Positions 26,621 through 37,035 are shown, numbered from the stretch's first letter. The stretch: DNA of 64,000 nucleotides from Pedobacter miscanthi (GCF_003315595.1 NZ_QNQU01000002.1:310001-374000), one strand, 5' to 3'. Notes: generated by a model not told the origin, from the sequence alone. Numbers and translations: made by a program.

Positions 26621-27165
26621 CTACACTGGTTAATCCTATTTAACCTGAATCTCCTTAATGTTAGCAAAATTGTTCTTTCCCGGTTAAAACAAAATAATTA
26701 TTCTGCAACAAACCATCTGAATAAATCCCCGCAAAATTAAATTGCCCATAAATAACCAGAAACAGCCCAATTGACTGATTAATCATATTCCTTTCTCCCT
26801 TATCACTCCTGCCGCCATCTTTGTATCAGATTAGAAAAATCCCTGTACCATCTTATGGACCAAAGTAAAAGCATCAGGCTTTATTGTTTGCAGGGATATC
26901 CCTTGATAGTTAGTTGAGAGCAGCTATTGAGTTAGTAATGATTAGCAGCAACCAGCGGTGCTGGTGGATACCGCACCGCTTTGCCATTAACATTTAAACC
27001 ATTTGATAAACCAGAAACTTTGGCAGCCAGCCCATATCTCATGCCCCCAAAAACCTGTTCCATCATGCCCTATAGGCTCTAAGCCACGCGATACGATCAT
27101 CACTGACATTACCTCTGCAAAAAAATCTTTTAAAATTTATGATAAGTGGCAAACGATGAATATTA
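26621..27165. other. intergenic stretch, no gene seen
   Basis: A/T-rich DNA with the words ATCCCTG and CAGGGAT in inverted order around 26850-26900 but no ORF with family resemblance. It lies between convergent operons. Confidence 0.5.
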
Positions 27166-27201
27166 TAAAAGCCAGCTGTATCCTCACAGATAACAGCTGG
27201 C
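27166..27201 (-). terminator. terminator of the RND efflux operon
   Basis: Perfect 9-bp stem GCCAGCTGT / ACAGCTGGC, followed on the minus strand by TTTTATAATATT. It lies 52 bp beyond the stop of the outer-membrane factor gene. Confidence 0.75.
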
Positions 27202-27252
27202 TAGGGTTTGCTACCCGGAAGCTTCAGAAAGGTTACATCCCGTAAAAACTAA

Positions 27253-28668
27253 CTAAAATACCCCTCCACCCAGACTTCGGTATAACTCCGAAATGGCATC
27301 CAGTTCCGATCGTTTAATCGCGGCTAAATCCAGTTCACTCACCAAGGCGTTGCTTTGGGCGGTAATTACCTCCAAATAAGTTGCCATGCCGCTTTTGAAG
27401 AGCTCATTTGCATTCATGATAGCGCCCTGAAGCGTTTTTATACGGTTCAACGCAATGATCTCCCTGGCCCGAAGCTTTTCAATATTAGCCAGTGCATCAG
27501 ATACCTCGCCGACCGCCTTTAGTACCGTTTGCCTGAAAAGAAGGACTGTTTTTTCTCGTTCTATCATGCTCAGCTTATATTGTGCGTTTAATTCCTTATG
27601 CTCAAGAACTGGTTGCAGGATACCCGCTCCTGCAATTGCAAACAATGATCCGGGAATATTGAACCAGTTGGCGGCCATAAGCGAATTTACTCCACCCGAT
27701 GCAGTGATGCGTAAGGCAGGATACATCTGGGTTTTAGTAATTCCAACGCGGGCATTTGCAATGCTCAGATCAAGTGCTCTGCTTTTTACATCTGGCCTTC
27801 TGCTTAACATCTCTGAAGGGATGCCGGTAGATAAGATGTCAGGAAAACTGATATCCCCGAGAAGTGATTTTCTGTTTATCCGCTCTGGCAACTGCCCGGC
27901 AAGTATTCGCAGGGCATTTTCCCGGATGACAATGTCCTGCTCCAGCTGGGGCACTAGCCCGGCAGCTACTTCCCGCTGCCCGCTTGCCTGCTGGACGCCG
28001 AGCAAGCTGACCTGGCCGGCATCATACTGCAATTTAACAATCTGGAGGGTATTGTCGTTTAAGTTCAGGTTTTTGCGGGCAACGTTTAACTGGGCATCAA
28101 GCATCAGCAAACCAAAGTAAGCCTTGGATATGGTTGTTATCAGACCGGTCTGCAGTGTTTTCCGCGCTTCCTGTGACTGCAGGTACGAGGCGAGCGCTGT
28201 TCTATTGGTATTGCGGATTTTCCCCCAGATATCAGCCTCCCAGCTCAGGCTTAAATTAGCCGAGTAATCTTCCAGGTGGTCCCTGCCCAGAAACTGGCCA
28301 AGCGTAAGGCCATTCAGGCTGTTGTTTGATGGATTCGTTGTGCTGGCGGCAAGGTTTAAACCGATCTGGGGAATATTGTTCCATTTTGATTGCCTTAGCA
28401 ATATGCCCGACTGCTCCAGGTTCTTTAGCGCTATCTGCATGTCATAGTTCCGGGAAAGTGCACTGTCTATCAGTTGCTGCAAAAGCTGATCCCGGAAAAA
28501 AGATCTCCATGAGATCCCCCCAATACTGGCACTGTCAGAAACGGTAGCATTGCGAAATGTTTGCGGCAGTTCGGGCTCAGGCATTTTAATATCCTTTGAA
28601 ACCGAACATGCGCTTGCTAAGGCCAGCAGTAAGGAAAATACATATAATTTGATTACTTTATTATTCAT
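27253..28668 (-). CDS. outer-membrane efflux lipoprotein (NodT/OprM type)
   Basis: 471 residues from the ATG at 28668. The frame remains open further upstream, but that part overlaps the pump gene. The signal ends ALASAC, a lipobox, so the protein is acylated as in OprM. It carries the two OEP repeats with GISWRSFF near the N-terminus, a long-helix region with ARKNLNLNDNTLQIV, and a conserved SRRPDVKSRALDL segment. It forms the outer-membrane channel of the tripartite pump encoded immediately upstream (10 bp). Confidence 0.9.
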   Translation of the reverse strand: MNNKVIKLYVFSLLLALASACSVSKDIKMPEPELPQTFRNATVSDSASIGGISWRSFFRDQLLQQLIDSALSRNYDMQIALKNLEQSGILLRQSKWNNIPQIGLNLAASTTNPSNNSLNGLTLGQFLGRDHLEDYSANLSLSWEADIWGKIRNTNRTALASYLQSQEARKTLQTGLITTISKAYFGLLMLDAQLNVARKNLNLNDNTLQIVKLQYDAGQVSLLGVQQASGQREVAAGLVPQLEQDIVIRENALRILAGQLPERINRKSLLGDISFPDILSTGIPSEMLSRRPDVKSRALDLSIANARVGITKTQMYPALRITASGGVNSLMAANWFNIPGSLFAIAGAGILQPVLEHKELNAQYKLSMIEREKTVLLFRQTVLKAVGEVSDALANIEKLRAREIIALNRIKTLQGAIMNANELFKSGMATYLEVITAQSNALVSELDLAAIKRSELDAISELYRSLGGGVF

Positions 28669-28678
28669 TGTCTGGATT

Positions 28679-31600
28679 TTAATAATTAAGCGCAACATGT
28701 TCTTGATACCCTGGTTTTTCAATTTCCGGGGCACTTTCTTTTCTTCCGGAGACTTTCTCATGTAATGCCTGAAATATGACAAATAGGACCGGAATGATGA
28801 ATAGTCCAAGGATGACTCCGCTCAGCATTCCACCAGCGGCTCCGATACTGATGGAATGGTTACCCATCGCCGATGGTCCGGTTGCGCGCATCATTGGTGT
28901 TATACCCGCCACAAAGGCAATGGAGGTCATAATAATCGGCCTGATGCGCAGTCTTGCTGCCTCAAGTGCCGATTCCAACAGTGTATGCCCGGCATGCCTG
29001 CGCTGGAGGGCAAATTCCACAATCAGGATGGCATTTTTTGCAAGCAAACCGATGAGCATCACCAGCGCTACCTGGATATAGATATTGTTGTCGATTCCCG
29101 CCATGCCGATCGCTAAAAATACGCCGATAATGCCTGTCGGTACAGAGAAAACTACAGCCAACGGCAGGATATAACTATTGTACTGGGCGCATAGCAAAAA
29201 ATAGACGAATAATAGCGATAAGATGAAAATGACCACAGACTGTCCACCGGAGGAAATTTCTTCCCTGGTCATTCCTGAAAATTCGAAAGAATACCCACCG
29301 GGCAGCACTTCAGCAGCAACTTCCCTGACAGCCAGGATTGCATCACCCGTGCTAAATCCCGGCTTGGGCACCGCGTTGACACCTATAGAATTGAAAAGGT
29401 TGTAACGGGTGATCACTTCCGGCCCGAAAACCCTTTTCAAATTTACCATCGTTTTAACAGGCACCATACTGCCGTTTTTATTTTTGACATACACTTCATT
29501 TAGAGAGGCAGGATCAGCCCGCTCATCTTTCTCTGCCTGCACCATCACCCGGTAATACTTTCCGAACCTATTGAAATCGGAAACCTGCGCACTGCCGAAA
29601 TAGGATTGCATCGTAGCCAATACTTCCTTCTCATCAACCCCCAACTGTTCAATTTTCTCGTGATCCAGGACCATTTCGTACTGCGGATAATCAGCCCGGA
29701 AAGTGGTAAAGGCAACAGCAATTTCCTTGCGTTTCATTAACGCAGCGATAAAGCGGTTAGCAATGCCACCAAATTTATCCAGTTTTCCACCAAGCTTATC
29801 TTCCAGTACCAAATCAAGTGCATCGACATTGCTGAATCCAGGCACTGTCGGAAAAGAAAATACGAAACACTGGGCACCCTTTATCGTGTTCAGGCGCTTC
29901 TGTAGTTCTGCTATATTCTCACTTACATTATTCATCTCACCCCTTTGCCCATCTTTTTTCATCCTGAAGAAAGCTACACCTGAGGAAGGACTGGTCGAAC
30001 CCGTCAATACATTAAACCCTGCTACCTCGTTGAAAGCGAATTTTGCTTTCATATCCCGGACTTTATTTGCGGCTTCATCAAGAATTGCCTGTGTTCTGTT
30101 CATCGAGGAGCCAGGAGGCAGGTTCACTGAGATGGCGATAAAGCCAAGATCTTCAGAAGGAATAAAACCCGTAGGTGTTCTTCTGATCAGCCAGGCCGTT
30201 AACAGGACAATCAGGATTAATCCCCCAATACTAGCCCACTTAAAGCTGATCATCTTCTTAACAGCGCCTACATACCTACCTGTCACATTTTCAAATCCTT
30301 GGTTAAATGCAAAGAAAAACCGCTGTTTGAAACTTTTTGTGTTTTCATGGCGGTCATGGTTGACATCTTTCAGTAGCAGGGCGCACAGTGCCGGGCTTAG
30401 CGTTAATGCGTTGAGCGCGGAAATCGCGATAGCAATAGCCAGCGTAAAGGCAAATTGTCTATAGAAAACTCCCGCTGATCCTTTCATGAAGCCCACCGGA
30501 AGAAACACTGCGGCCATAACCAGGGTAATCGATATGATGGCACCGGTGATTTCGTGCATCGCGGAAATTGTTGCTTTTTTGGGACTGAGGTTTCTATGTT
30601 CCAGTTTGGAATGGACTGCCTCTACCACCACAATGGCATCGTCCACAACAATTCCAATAGCCAAAACAAGCGCAAACAAGGTGAGTAAGTTGATAGAAAA
30701 ACCGAAAACAGACATAAAAAAGAAGGTACCGATAATCGCTACCGGGACGGCAATAGCAGGAATAAGTGTCGACCTGAAGTCCTGCAAAAAGATATATACA
30801 ACAATAAACACCAGGATAAATGCTTCGAGCAAGGTATGCTCAACCTGCTCGATGGATTGATCCAGCATATCTTTGGTATTGTACAGGATCTGTTGCCTGA
30901 TGCCAGGGGGAAAGTCTTTTTCTGCTTTTTTAAGGAATTCACCAACTTTTGTCTGTATGTCCCTTGAATTGGACCCGGGTAACTGGATTACCTGGAAGAG
31001 TACACTCTGTTTATCATTGACGGTATTTAAAGAGCTGTAGGTATAACTGCCCAATTCAACCCTTGCAAGATCTTTAAGTTTGAGTATACTACCATCAGCA
31101 TTTGCCCTGATAATCATATTGCTATAATCTTCCGGTTTTGTATATTTCCCGGAATATTTGAGCACATACTCAAATGAGCGGTTACTGGATTCACCAAACC
31201 TCCCCGGGGCGGCTTCCTGGTTTTTGCTTCTGACTGCCGCCATCACCTCTGTTGGGGTAATATCATAGGCAGCCATCTGCGCAGGATTAAGCCAGATACG
31301 CATGGAATAATCCCTGTTGGCACCATAAAAATTAACCAGTCCAACCCCTTGTATGCGTTTAAGCTCCGGGATGATATTAATCTGGGCGTAGTTGGTCAGG
31401 TAGGTGGCATCATACAGATCCGGTTTTTCACTCATCAGGTTGATCGCCATGATCAGTGAATTCTGGACTTTTTGGGTGGTAATACCTGCCTGTACTACCT
31501 CGGTTGGTAAAAGCCCGGTGGCAGACGATACTCGGTTCTGGACATTTACTGCCGCCTGGTCCGGATCGGTACCCAGTTTAAAATAGACCGATATGGTTAG

Positions 31601-31861
31601 TGTACCGTCGTTACTTGAGGTGGAACTCATGTAAGTCATATTTTCTACACCATTGATGGCCTCTTCCAAAGCGGGAGCTACCGCCCGCACCATTGTTTCG
31701 GCATTGGCACCGGGATAATTTGCCGAAACCTGTACAACAGGGGGCGCAATATCAGGAAATTGTTGTATCGGAAGGTCCATCAGACCTACCGCGCCCAATA
31801 TAACCAGCATGATGGAAACCACCGTGGCAATAACAGGTTTATCGATAAAAATTTTTAACAT
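28679..31861 (-). CDS. RND multidrug efflux pump, inner-membrane subunit (HAE1/AcrB type)
   Basis: 1060 residues. Twelve membrane helices and two large periplasmic loops in the AcrB pattern. The start MLKIFIDKPVIATVVSIMLV, the GVGLVNFYGA porter block and the helix-4 proton relay LALVLAIGIVVDDAIVVVEA with two Asp are all present. HAE1 pumps export drugs, dyes and solvents by proton motive force. The full set of partners is adjacent: fusion protein upstream (15 bp) and channel downstream (10 bp). Confidence 0.95.
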   Translation of the reverse strand: MLKIFIDKPVIATVVSIMLVILGAVGLMDLPIQQFPDIAPPVVQVSANYPGANAETMVRAVAPALEEAINGVENMTYMSSTSSNDGTLTISVYFKLGTDPDQAAVNVQNRVSSATGLLPTEVVQAGITTQKVQNSLIMAINLMSEKPDLYDATYLTNYAQINIIPELKRIQGVGLVNFYGANRDYSMRIWLNPAQMAAYDITPTEVMAAVRSKNQEAAPGRFGESSNRSFEYVLKYSGKYTKPEDYSNMIIRANADGSILKLKDLARVELGSYTYSSLNTVNDKQSVLFQVIQLPGSNSRDIQTKVGEFLKKAEKDFPPGIRQQILYNTKDMLDQSIEQVEHTLLEAFILVFIVVYIFLQDFRSTLIPAIAVPVAIIGTFFFMSVFGFSINLLTLFALVLAIGIVVDDAIVVVEAVHSKLEHRNLSPKKATISAMHEITGAIISITLVMAAVFLPVGFMKGSAGVFYRQFAFTLAIAIAISALNALTLSPALCALLLKDVNHDRHENTKSFKQRFFFAFNQGFENVTGRYVGAVKKMISFKWASIGGLILIVLLTAWLIRRTPTGFIPSEDLGFIAISVNLPPGSSMNRTQAILDEAANKVRDMKAKFAFNEVAGFNVLTGSTSPSSGVAFFRMKKDGQRGEMNNVSENIAELQKRLNTIKGAQCFVFSFPTVPGFSNVDALDLVLEDKLGGKLDKFGGIANRFIAALMKRKEIAVAFTTFRADYPQYEMVLDHEKIEQLGVDEKEVLATMQSYFGSAQVSDFNRFGKYYRVMVQAEKDERADPASLNEVYVKNKNGSMVPVKTMVNLKRVFGPEVITRYNLFNSIGVNAVPKPGFSTGDAILAVREVAAEVLPGGYSFEFSGMTREEISSGGQSVVIFILSLLFVYFLLCAQYNSYILPLAVVFSVPTGIIGVFLAIGMAGIDNNIYIQVALVMLIGLLAKNAILIVEFALQRRHAGHTLLESALEAARLRIRPIIMTSIAFVAGITPMMRATGPSAMGNHSISIGAAGGMLSGVILGLFIIPVLFVIFQALHEKVSGRKESAPEIEKPGYQEHVALNY

Positions 31862-31876
31862 GATTCTATATTATAT

Positions 31877-33013
31877 TTAGTTACTGGCTAACTTTTCCTG
31901 GGACTTCTCCGCCTTTACTTCCATGCCGTCCTTGATCGATTCGAAGCCTTTTAAAACCAGGCGGTCACCGCTTTTCAGTCCACCGGAGAGATAATAAGTA
32001 TTCCCGCTTGCCCCGGAAATGGTTAAGGCCACCTGACGGGCTTTGCTGTTTTCATCAACTATAAAGGCAAATATTTTGTCCTGCATTTCAAATGTTGCGG
32101 ACTGTGGTATACCGATTACCCCTGAATGTTTGAGGCCTAGCCTGATCCTGCCGGAATTACCCGAACGGAGCAAACCCTGCTGGTTGTGGAATGTTGCACG
32201 CAGGGTAATCGCGCCCGTATTTTTATCAAAGGCCGCATCAACCATATCCAATGCACCTGTCTGCCGGTATGGTTTTCCCCCGGCAAGGATCATCGTCACT
32301 CCTGGTGCATTCTTTAGTTTCTCGCCGATCGAAAGGCCCCTCAAGCCTTCTTTGAAGGAAACAAAATCCGCCTCACCTATGGAAAAATACGCATGTACAT
32401 CCCGGTTGTCTGACAGGTATGTTAACGGCTGGGTGTCTGAAGGAGCCAGCAGACTCCCCGTTTTTTTTGAAAGCCTGCCTATAAAACCGCTCTCCGGCGC
32501 TTTAATGGTGGTGAAACCCAGTGTGATCCTGGCATTTCCTGCTTTCGCCCTGGCCTGGGTTTCCTTTGCCAATGCCGCCTCATAGGCGGCCTGCGCCGCT
32601 TTGATCTGGTAATCCGAAACCACCTTATTTTCTACCAGGGGTTTTAATTTATCGACCTCCAGTTTGGCGCTTGTTACGCTTGCTTTTGTAGCAAGCACAT
32701 CGCCCAGGGCTTCGTTGTAGACTTCCCGGTATTGGCTTGGATCCACCTGGAATAAAGCAGTCCCTTTTTCTACGTAATCACCTTCATTAACCAGGATTTT
32801 TTCCAGTATCCCAGCAACCTGCGTGCGGATCTCCACATCGGTCTGCCCCTCGATCTTCGCGGGGTATTCAGTATAAAGGATCTCATCGCTAGGGTTAACT
32901 ATACTTACCGCCACTGAGGGCGGAGTTGCCTTTGATGATTGCGGTCCGCTGGAGGAACAGCCCGATAAGATGATGGTTTGGGCCAACAAAAAATATATCA
33001 GCGTTTTTTTCAT
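31877..33013 (-). CDS. RND efflux periplasmic adaptor (membrane fusion lipoprotein)
   Basis: 378 residues from the ATG at 33013; the longer open frame upstream is not coding in character. Lipobox ILSGC at the N-terminus, a lipoyl-like half domain with GQTDVEIRTQVAGILEKI, a helical hairpin (about 100-160), and a barrel domain ending in GDRLVLKGFESIKDGM. AcrA/MexA-type adaptors join pump and channel. It is the first pump gene of the operon and follows the DUF420 gene by 50 bp. Confidence 0.93.
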   Translation of the reverse strand: MKKTLIYFLLAQTIILSGCSSSGPQSSKATPPSVAVSIVNPSDEILYTEYPAKIEGQTDVEIRTQVAGILEKILVNEGDYVEKGTALFQVDPSQYREVYNEALGDVLATKASVTSAKLEVDKLKPLVENKVVSDYQIKAAQAAYEAALAKETQARAKAGNARITLGFTTIKAPESGFIGRLSKKTGSLLAPSDTQPLTYLSDNRDVHAYFSIGEADFVSFKEGLRGLSIGEKLKNAPGVTMILAGGKPYRQTGALDMVDAAFDKNTGAITLRATFHNQQGLLRSGNSGRIRLGLKHSGVIGIPQSATFEMQDKIFAFIVDENSKARQVALTISGASGNTYYLSGGLKSGDRLVLKGFESIKDGMEVKAEKSQEKLASN

Positions 33014-33063
33014 AAAAATTAAATTATAAATGTTAAAAAGTGTGTTATTTACATTGGGGGAGG

Positions 33064-33591
33064 TTAGTTCGGATAGTAAGGGGAGATCAGGAGGTAAACG
33101 ATCACGCCGGTAGAACTGACGTATAACCACAGTGGCATCGTCCACGACGCCACTGTGCGGTGTTTATGGATATTGCCGTTCAGTCCATAACCCATGGTTA
33201 AGAGCGCCATCGGAACAATCAGTGCTGCAAGGAAAATATGGGTAAACAGGAGAAAAAAATAGATACTTCTTAAAATCCCCTCACCTGCAAACCTGGTAGA
33301 GGGCGTTGAGAAATGATAAAGCAGATAGGAAAATAAAAAAGCGGCTGTAAAAGAGAACGCCAAAAAGACGAAGGCTCTATGAACCCCTTTATTTTTTTTC
33401 CTGATGGCCAGCAGTGCAATCAGCAACGCGATAAAGGTCAATCCATTCAATATAGCATTTAACAAGGGCAGCCTTGAAAAATCAAATCCCTCCAAAAAGT
33501 GCATTTTAGGTAAGAAATAAGCAGTGGTAATGAGGCCATTAATTAAAATGGTCAGTATCCAGATCGCTGGGGTATATTTTCTTTCTTTCAT
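33064..33591 (-). CDS. DUF420 membrane protein
   Basis: 175 residues from the ATG at 33591. Five hydrophobic helices with conserved His residues: KMHFLEG after helix 1, KGVHRAF, FLLFTHIFLAAL and NIHKHRTVASW. This His pattern is the DUF420 signature; relatives (CtaM-like) help assemble heme-copper oxidases. There is no oxidase gene here, and it precedes the efflux operon on the same strand, so its role may differ. Frames further upstream gave no credible protein. Confidence 0.85.
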   Translation of the reverse strand: MKERKYTPAIWILTILINGLITTAYFLPKMHFLEGFDFSRLPLLNAILNGLTFIALLIALLAIRKKNKGVHRAFVFLAFSFTAAFLFSYLLYHFSTPSTRFAGEGILRSIYFFLLFTHIFLAALIVPMALLTMGYGLNGNIHKHRTVASWTMPLWLYVSSTGVIVYLLISPYYPN

Positions 33592-34125
33592 CAATTTAAA
33601 AAAATCATGCTCATGGTCGTTTTCCCAAACACATTGGGACAGAAGACCAACCAGTTAATATAATCATCAAAAGATAGCAGGATCAGGCGTTCGGCGAACG
33701 CCATAGAACATACCATGTAGTATGTTTTAGGATAAAGTAAGGGCATCTTCATGGTCTGATTGCTAGATAGAGGGCCGTGCATGTCTGAAGATGAGAATTG
33801 CCATGTTTATTCCGCTAGCACCATGGCACCCGCTGCTGCTTTCCGGTGCAGAAGGTTTTGCGGGAAATCCTTTCTTGTTTATTTGTGAATTTGTCATTTG
33901 ATATGGATTGGTACGGCGCAAAGTTATCCAGGTTTTTCCTTTTAATTATCATTCGTCCAGGCCGGGGCGAATAGTCCCACAACTAAAATTCCGTCAAAAA
34001 AAACAAACTAAAAGGCCTAAAAAACAGGTAACACACAGTTCAACAATTACATACAAAAGCAAACACCAGAAACTTTAAAAAAATAGCCCGCTTTAAAAAT
34101 GGCCTAAAGTGCGCTATTTATGTCC
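33592..34125. other. divergent promoter region, no gene supported
   Basis: 530 bp between the leftward efflux/DUF420 genes and the rightward GlxA-type gene. Two short minus-strand frames (about 44 and 63 codons) exist but have no recognisable character. It should hold the promoter of the pump operon. Confidence 0.4.
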
Positions 34126-34156
34126 TTTGAGACAACAGGTGCAAGCTGTAATTTTG
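34126..34156 (+). promoter_or_regulatory. consensus Bacteroidota promoter TTTG-N19-TAATTTTG
   Basis: TTTG at 34126-34129 and TAATTTTG at 34149-34156, separated by exactly 19 bp, match the Bacteroidota housekeeping promoter. The -7 box ends 4 nt before the ATG of the regulator gene, implying a leaderless or nearly leaderless transcript. Confidence 0.75.
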
Positions 34157-34160
34157 TGTT

Positions 34161-35213
34161 ATGAAGAATTCGGAATTTATACCAGCTCCTGTTTCCCGGA
34201 AAAAAAAAGTCATCATCGTAGCCATGACCGGTCGCATGATGATGGACTTCGTTGGACCGGCTGATGTTTTCACGACGACCAACCTGTTCTTAAAACATTC
34301 CGGTCTGGACGAAGGATACGAGGTCCTTATTGCCGCCCCTACTGCCGATAAAAAAGTAAGCACAGGAGCAGGCGCAGATCTGTTATGCAACACAAGTGTA
34401 CTGGACATCCGGTCCAGTATCGATACACTCATCATTTCCAACTACGAGTCGCACGAATCCCCGGCAGAAATTTTTGAACCATTTTATAAATGGCTTTCCA
34501 AAAGGACAGAAAAAAACACCAGGAGGATCGCCTCTGTATGTGCCGGTACGTTCGCGCTGGCAAAAGCAGGGCTTATAAACAACAGAAAGGTGACCACGCA
34601 CTGGGAGCAGAACGAAAAACTACAAAAAAGCTACCCGCTATTAATGGTTGATACCAATCCCTTTTATGTAAAGGACGGGCATATTTACACATCTGGCGGG
34701 GTATCCTCGGGAATCGATCTTGCTTTGGCGATGGTGGAAGAAGATTTCGGAAAAGATGTAGCGATACAGGTCGCAAGGGAACTTGTTGTTTACCTTTACC
34801 GCCCCGGATACCAAAGCCAGTTCGGAAACCTTCTTCCGGTGATTGAAAGTTCAGCGCTGAGCCAGAAGTTACGAAGCTGGGTCCTTGAACATCTGAACGA
34901 ACAACTCGATGTGAAAAGGATCGCTGACCATCTTAATATGAGCCCCCGCAATTTCACAAGGGTATTCCATAAGCGCACCGGGACGCCGCCGGCAAAGTTC
35001 GTTGAAAAGGTCAGGGTGGAACAGGCACGCAAATTACTTGAAGACACTGACGATTCACTGGAAAACATAGCCGAACGATGTGGTTTTGGCGCTCCAAGTT
35101 CGATGCGCCGGACCTTTCTGCGGTTGCTCATGATCACCCCTTCTGATTACAGGCGGGCATTCCGCGTACCAATCAATGCTCCAGGCATGCCGGAGCTAAA
35201 TCCCATAAGCTAA
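34161..35213 (+). CDS. GlxA-family AraC-type regulator with DJ-1/PfpI domain
   Basis: 350 residues. Residues 15-215 form a DJ-1/PfpI-like domain with ASVCAGTFALAKAG holding the nucleophile-elbow Cys and KVTTHWEQN after it. Residues 240-340 contain the two AraC helix-turn-helix motifs (VKRIADHLNMSPRNFTRVF and LENIAERCGFGAPSSMRRTF). GlxA-type proteins regulate catabolic or stress genes in response to small molecules. It is divergent from the efflux operon and may control it or the DUF4202 gene downstream. Confidence 0.92.
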   Translation: MKNSEFIPAPVSRKKKVIIVAMTGRMMMDFVGPADVFTTTNLFLKHSGLDEGYEVLIAAPTADKKVSTGAGADLLCNTSVLDIRSSIDTLIISNYESHESPAEIFEPFYKWLSKRTEKNTRRIASVCAGTFALAKAGLINNRKVTTHWEQNEKLQKSYPLLMVDTNPFYVKDGHIYTSGGVSSGIDLALAMVEEDFGKDVAIQVARELVVYLYRPGYQSQFGNLLPVIESSALSQKLRSWVLEHLNEQLDVKRIADHLNMSPRNFTRVFHKRTGTPPAKFVEKVRVEQARKLLEDTDDSLENIAERCGFGAPSSMRRTFLRLLMITPSDYRRAFRVPINAPGMPELNPIS

Positions 35214-35298
35214 AATCCAGGCCCAAAAGCTAATACCTTGGGGCAACGGAAATTGATGTTACCTATACCATCAATGGAAACTGAATTAATTTAATACC

Positions 35299-35937
35299 AT
35301 GACACATAAAACCAAATTTGGGGATACAGCGAATCTGATGGCGGAAGCGCTAAGGCTGTTCGATGAATATAACTTAAGGGATCCCAGATCTGTAACCTGG
35401 AAAGATACCGTACTACCCCTTGAATATGCTTATTCACTGATGCTGACTGACTGGGTAGTCTCCTTGCAACCTGCCTCGAGTGAAGAACTTTTGCTGGCAT
35501 CCCGCAGCCAGCACATCGGCAGGTGGGAAATCCCCAGAGACAATTATCCCCAAGGAAGGGAACATTATTTAAAATGGCGTAAAGACCTGGCGGCCCATCA
35601 TGCAGAAATCACCAGTGAATTGATGAAAAAGGCTGGATACGACCAGCCAAAGATCAGCCGCGTGCAGGAGATCATCCTGAAAAAAAGGATCAAACAGGAT
35701 GTGGAAGTACAGATCATGGAAAATGCATTATGCCTGATTTTTTTGGAATATCAGTATGAAGACCTCCGTAAAAAGTATATCAATGATCCCGGTAAAATGG
35801 TGAACATTCTCTATAAATCACTGCTAAAAATGGACCAGCACGGTCATGCGGTGGCCTTGCTGCTTAATTATGGCCCCGAAGGAAAGGCTTTACTGCTTAG
35901 AGCTGTCGAGGACATCAGGTGCGCGAAAAGCCATTAG
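35299..35937 (+). CDS. DUF4202 protein
   Basis: 212 residues, cytosolic and mostly helical. The DUF4202 pattern is clear: SRSQHIGRWEIPRDNYPQGR near residue 70, LKWRKDLAAHHAE with conserved Trp/His, and ALCLIFLEYQYEDL. The His/Asp-rich helices suggest an HD-like metal site, but no reaction is established for the family. It follows the GlxA-type gene by 85 bp on the same strand. Confidence 0.85.
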   Translation: MTHKTKFGDTANLMAEALRLFDEYNLRDPRSVTWKDTVLPLEYAYSLMLTDWVVSLQPASSEELLLASRSQHIGRWEIPRDNYPQGREHYLKWRKDLAAHHAEITSELMKKAGYDQPKISRVQEIILKKRIKQDVEVQIMENALCLIFLEYQYEDLRKKYINDPGKMVNILYKSLLKMDQHGHAVALLLNYGPEGKALLLRAVEDIRCAKSH

Positions 35938-36021
35938 TTTTTTTGCCTTGCCCGCAGCTACCGATATCCCCCAGTTTAAAGCGTTAAGGAATGTTTAAAG
36001 GATGAATATAATTATAATCAG

Positions 36022-36414
36022 ATGAAGTATATCGTTTTTTCCGGCATCATGGCCACGTGTATATTTTTTATTTTCAGGATTTTTGCAACCGCTACTGATA
36101 ATCACAGCATGGAAAACCTCCTATCGAAAAAACCTGTTATCCTGGATGTGCGTACCCCGGGGGAATACAGTACCGGCCACATCAAAGGCTCCATCAATAT
36201 CCCTTTAACGGAACTGGAAAACGGCACTCCATTAACCCTGGATCACCACAGGCCAATTCTGACCTGTTGTTCCCACGGCGTTCGAAGTGTCAGGGCAGCA
36301 AAGTTACTGAAGGCAAGAGGGTATAAAAATGTGGAAGACGGCGGGGCCTGGACCAACCTCCAGATGATACTCGACCGAATAGCCCCGACGCCTGTAAGCA
36401 AATTTAAGCGATAA
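36022..36414 (+). CDS. membrane-anchored rhodanese-like protein
   Basis: 130 residues. An N-terminal hydrophobic segment (1-24) is followed by a single rhodanese domain: VILDVRTPGEYSTGHIKGS, then active-site loop CSHGVRS with C83, and ARGYKNVEDGGAW at the end. Rhodaneses move sulfane sulfur through a Cys persulfide; the CxxGxR loop is intact so activity is likely. Probably periplasmic. It follows DUF4202 by 84 bp and converges with a Crp-type gene. Confidence 0.88.
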   Translation: MKYIVFSGIMATCIFFIFRIFATATDNHSMENLLSKKPVILDVRTPGEYSTGHIKGSINIPLTELENGTPLTLDHHRPILTCCSHGVRSVRAAKLLKARGYKNVEDGGAWTNLQMILDRIAPTPVSKFKR

Positions 36415-36459
36415 AAACCACTACCTGTTTCCCAGTCCGCTAAATCCTACCCGGATGGC

Positions 36460-37035
36460 CTAGTGATGGGATAATTCCTTCCGGATACGGCTTAATGACT
36501 GGGGAGTGATCTTAAGATAAGATGCAATGTACCGCTGGGGAACCTGCTGTAGCAATATGGGGTAGCGTTTTAAAAGTTCCAGATACTTCGTTTTGGCATC
36601 GCCAAAATTCAGAAAATCATTGTCTTTGATCTTGTTCAGCAATGTTGCCTCACTGATGCTTTTAAAGAAGATGAATAAGTTGGGCATTTGCTGCAGAAAT
36701 TTTTCAAATGTGAAAAAGTTAATCGTATAAAGTTCGCTGTTGACTGCAGCCTGTATCGCTTCGCTGGCAGGAAGTTTATTGTAATAACTTTCCAGGTTGG
36801 CAAAAAACTGGTTTTCACGTACAAAATATTTTGTGATATCATTACGGTCTTCATCCAGGGCGAAAATACGTAAGATACCACGATCCACAAATACGATTTC
36901 CGTGGCCACTTCGTGAAGTTCCTGCACGAATGCCCCCGCTTTTACCTTGCGATACCTGAAATGTGAAGCAAGGGTTTCAATATCATTCCCAGAGAGTATG
37001 CCACCGAAAGCCAAAGCTGATTTTAACCTATCCAT
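36460..37035 (-). CDS. Crp/Fnr-family regulator
   Basis: 191 residues. N-terminal beta-roll (about 20-110, VATEIVFVDRGILRIF) and a C-terminal winged helix with QRYIASYLKITPQSLSRIRK. This size is normal for Bacteroidota Crp-like regulators, which often lack cAMP-binding residues. Its ATG overlaps the stop of the reductase gene as TAATG, so regulator and reductase are co-translated; the regulator may respond to the substrate or redox state handled by the enzyme. Confidence 0.85.
   Translation of the reverse strand: MDRLKSALAFGGILSGNDIETLASHFRYRKVKAGAFVQELHEVATEIVFVDRGILRIFALDEDRNDITKYFVRENQFFANLESYYNKLPASEAIQAAVNSELYTINFFTFEKFLQQMPNLFIFFKSISEATLLNKIKDNDFLNFGDAKTKYLELLKRYPILLQQVPQRYIASYLKITPQSLSRIRKELSHH

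Noticed and set aside
27003..27245. 80-codon plus-strand frame
   Set aside because: It runs through the terminator of the efflux operon and has no protein character.
33591..33782. 63-codon minus-strand frame before the DUF420 gene
   Set aside because: No recognisable features; the adjacency to DUF420 alone is not enough.
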